NCBI GenBank assembly: GCA_027067015.1
Contig: JAMOMS010000215.1
Location: 1-8,184 of the forward strand
Source: Campylobacterales bacterium
Lineage (GTDB): Bacteria; Campylobacterota; Campylobacteria; Campylobacterales; Hydrogenimonadaceae
Reading direction: 5' to 3'
Length of the DNA: 8,184 nucleotides
Positions 6,392 through 8,184 of this stretch are shown one piece after another. Every line of letters starts with the position of its first letter. Positions within the stretch are counted from its first letter, which is position 1. The notes under the pieces are model-generated. The model saw only the letters and a list, made by a program, of their open reading frames with translations, had not been told where the DNA came from and searched no databases. The position numbers and the translations under genes are program-made.

Positions 6392-7603
6392 ATGAAAGAG
6401 GATGAAGTAGCGCTTTTAAAAGCGCGTATCGCGGAGCTGGAGCATAGGGTCAAAATCTCTCAACAGACACTACGCCAGTATGCGCTGATAAAACGTAAGC
6501 ATAAAGAAGCGCTGGACTTTTTAAATAGCCAAAAGCGCTTTACCGCATCTATTATTGAGTCCAGCTCACACGCGGTGATCGCGATTAATCACCAAAAGAG
6601 GGTGGTACTTTTTAACGGAGCGGCCGAGAGAATATTCGGATATACAAAAAAAGAGATGCTCAACAAAGATACCCTTCATCTTATTATTCCTCCCAAATAT
6701 TACAAAGACCATGTTCGGGCGGTGGATCATTTTTTAAAAACCGGTGAGTCAATCGGCATTATCGGCGGACGGGTGGAGTTGGAAGGGCAACGGCGTGACG
6801 GCACCCTTTTTCCCGTGCGAATCGGCTTTGGTGTGGGAGAAAATAACGGAAAAAGAGTCATTATCGCCAATATCGAAGATATTACCAAAGAGCGTCGGCA
6901 GTCGCAGATGATGCAACAACATAACAAGCTGGCGGCCATGGGAGAGATGATAGGCGCCATCGCGCACCAGTGGCGACAACCGCTTAATACCCTGGCTACC
7001 GCGGTGCAAAACCTGGAGCTCGATTATGCCGAAGGGCTTTTGTGTGATGAACAATATGTTAAAGAGTTTATTCAAAAAAACAAACAGATAATTAAATTTA
7101 TGTCCAAAACCATTGATGATTTTCGCTCCTTTGTGCGGATTGATACCGAAAAGGAGTCGTTTGACGTGATGGAGGCGACGCAGGATGTGGTGAATATGCT
7201 TTCGGCCCAATTGAATCATCACGGTATCAAAGTTTCTGTCAGGGGAGAGAGTTTTCTTTTTAAAGGCTATAGGAGTGAGTTTCAGCAAGTGATTATGAAC
7301 CTGTTATCCAACGCCAAAGATGCCCTGTTGCAGGCTGACGTTGTTGAGCCTACCGTGACCGTGACCATCTCAAAAGGAAAAATTGAGGTGTGTGACAACG
7401 GCGGCGGCATTGATGAAAGCGTTTTGCCGCGTATTTTTGAACCCTATTTTACGACAAAAAAAGAGCAGGGAACCGGGCTTGGGCTCTATATGTCCAAGAT
7501 GTTTATTGAAGAGCATATGGGTGGAACCCTGGAAGCCCTTAACAGGGGTGACAACGCCTGTTTTGTGATCCATTTGCGCGTAAAGGACAAGGTACATGTT
7601 TGA
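6392..7603 (+). CDS. Soluble PAS-domain sensor histidine kinase
   Basis: A 403-residue cytoplasmic kinase; no membrane segment is seen. Order: N-terminal coiled coil (about 1-48, heptad-like EVALLKARIAELEHRV), PAS (52-165, with IIESSSHAVIAIN, FNGAAERIFGY and a C-terminal IEDITKERR linker), then the dimerisation helix with phosphoacceptor H192 in AIAHQWRQPLN, and the ATPase domain (about 255-397) with N box NLLSNAKDAL (303-312), G1 DNGGGI (335-340), F box FEPYFTTK (349-356) and G2 GTGLGLYMSK (360-369). All catalytic boxes are intact. The AHQWRQPLN form is typical of Campylobacterota kinases. ATG 6392 follows AAGAGG by four bases. It starts nine bases after the di-iron gene and overlaps the response regulator by eight bases. 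The PAS has no obvious haem or flavin ligand motif, so input may come from the upstream di-iron protein. Confidence 0.93.
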   Translation: MKEDEVALLKARIAELEHRVKISQQTLRQYALIKRKHKEALDFLNSQKRFTASIIESSSHAVIAINHQKRVVLFNGAAERIFGYTKKEMLNKDTLHLIIPPKYYKDHVRAVDHFLKTGESIGIIGGRVELEGQRRDGTLFPVRIGFGVGENNGKRVIIANIEDITKERRQSQMMQQHNKLAAMGEMIGAIAHQWRQPLNTLATAVQNLELDYAEGLLCDEQYVKEFIQKNKQIIKFMSKTIDDFRSFVRIDTEKESFDVMEATQDVVNMLSAQLNHHGIKVSVRGESFLFKGYRSEFQQVIMNLLSNAKDALLQADVVEPTVTVTISKGKIEVCDNGGGIDESVLPRIFEPYFTTKKEQGTGLGLYMSKMFIEEHMGGTLEALNRGDNACFVIHLRVKDKVHV

Positions 7604-8184
7604 GGATTTGACCGTTTTATATGTGGAGGATGAGGCGGAGGCGCGTAACAATACGGCCCGCTTTCTCAAAACGGTGTGTAAAACGCTTTATACCGCCTGT
7701 GACGGTTTAGAAGGCATGGCGCTGTATGAAGAGTTTTTGCCGGACCTGGTGATTACCGATATCCGTATGCCCAAAATGGACGGCATTCAAATGGCCAGGC
7801 AGATTCGTCAACACAATGCGCAACAACCCATTATCTTTATGACCGCCTATAGCGAAAGCGACTACTTTTTGCGGGCCATTGAGATGCAGGTAGACGGCTA
7901 TTTGCTCAAACCGGTCGATTACGATCTTTTGCGAAAAAAGATCGCCGACGTCGTGGCCCATATTCGTATCAAACGAGAGGTTCTTTCCCAGCAACGTCTA
8001 TTGGGTGAACTGGTTGATATGCAAGAAGATCTCTTGGCGGTGCTGGAAGAGCATGGGCACGTTCTTTTTGCCAACAGAAAGTTCCTGGACTTTTTCGGAG
8101 TGGATTGTGTAGAGGATTTTATGCGCCGATATGGGACGCTTTCAGCCTGCTTTGAGGAGATAGAGGGGGCCTTTACCCCCATGC
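7596..8184 (+). CDS. Response regulator with C-terminal PAS-like region (cut by window edge)
   Basis: The open reading frame from ATG 7596 runs off the window after 196 residues. Residues 4-125 form a receiver domain: acidic pair E11/D12, phosphoacceptor D55 (VITDIRMPKMDG), T84 in FMTAYSE, and K105-P106 (YLLKPVD). A helical linker (about 120-148) follows, then VLEEHGHVLFANRKFLDFFGVDCVEDF (149-175), a PAS-like segment of the type often placed before signalling output domains in Campylobacterota. The output domain is not in the window; GGDEF or another enzymatic output are possibilities, so no function is assigned to it. ATG overlaps the kinase stop (ATGTTTGA, eight bases), with AAAGGA eight bases upstream, so it is co-translated with the kinase and is its likely phosphorylation partner. 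Confidence 0.9.
   Translation, partial: MFEDLTVLYVEDEAEARNNTARFLKTVCKTLYTACDGLEGMALYEEFLPDLVITDIRMPKMDGIQMARQIRQHNAQQPIIFMTAYSESDYFLRAIEMQVDGYLLKPVDYDLLRKKIADVVAHIRIKREVLSQQRLLGELVDMQEDLLAVLEEHGHVLFANRKFLDFFGVDCVEDFMRRYGTLSACFEEIEGAFTPM

Noticed and set aside
6749..7288. 179-codon minus-strand open frame inside the histidine kinase
   Set aside because: It is the mirror of a kinase with all catalytic boxes; its translation shows no domain and no ribosome site evidence.

Overview
The window looks like chromosomal DNA of a Campylobacterota (Epsilonproteobacteria) member, perhaps a sulfur-oxidising, Sulfurovum/Sulfurimonas-like genus. This rests on the style of the soluble PAS histidine kinase with its AHQWRQPLN phosphoacceptor box, on a TonB-dependent receptor of a type I associate with this phylum, and on T-tract promoters with weak -35 elements. 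Taxonomy is inference, because no rRNA or marker gene is complete here. Coding density is very high. No stretch over 300 bases lacks a gene, and I see no RNA gene, CRISPR array, insertion sequence or convincing terminator.

Layout. (1) 1-220, minus: the N-terminal third of a phosphatidylglycerophosphatase A (pgpA), cut by the window edge. (2) 221-332: a short divergent intergenic region with a near-perfect 20-bp palindrome and candidate promoters. (3) 333-2225, plus: a TonB-dependent outer-membrane receptor, substrate unknown. (4) 5436-2222, minus: a two-gene operon. An exported tandem rhodanese is translationally coupled (GTGA overlap) to a membrane-anchored CHASE8-like/HAMP/PAS/GGDEF/EAL protein whose GGDEF domain is degenerate and whose EAL domain looks catalytically intact. 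Its stop overlaps the receptor's stop in a shared TTAA. (5) 5437-5596: an AT-rich divergent control region. (6) 5597-8184+, plus: a tight three-gene operon made of a stand-alone metallo-beta-lactamase-fold di-iron (ODP / flavodiiron-like) protein, a cytoplasmic PAS histidine kinase, and a response regulator that runs off the window.

Working model (inference). The plus operon looks like a cytoplasmic oxygen/redox- or iron-sensing two-component system. The di-iron protein lacks the flavodoxin half it would need for enzymatic O2/NO reduction, so it probably acts as a sensor feeding the PAS kinase and its regulator. The divergent minus operon couples a periplasmic sulfur-handling protein to cyclic-di-GMP breakdown. 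Together the locus could match lifestyle (attached or motile) to the oxygen/sulfur gradients such bacteria inhabit. The di-iron-protein/kinase/regulator operon is the part most likely to be undescribed.
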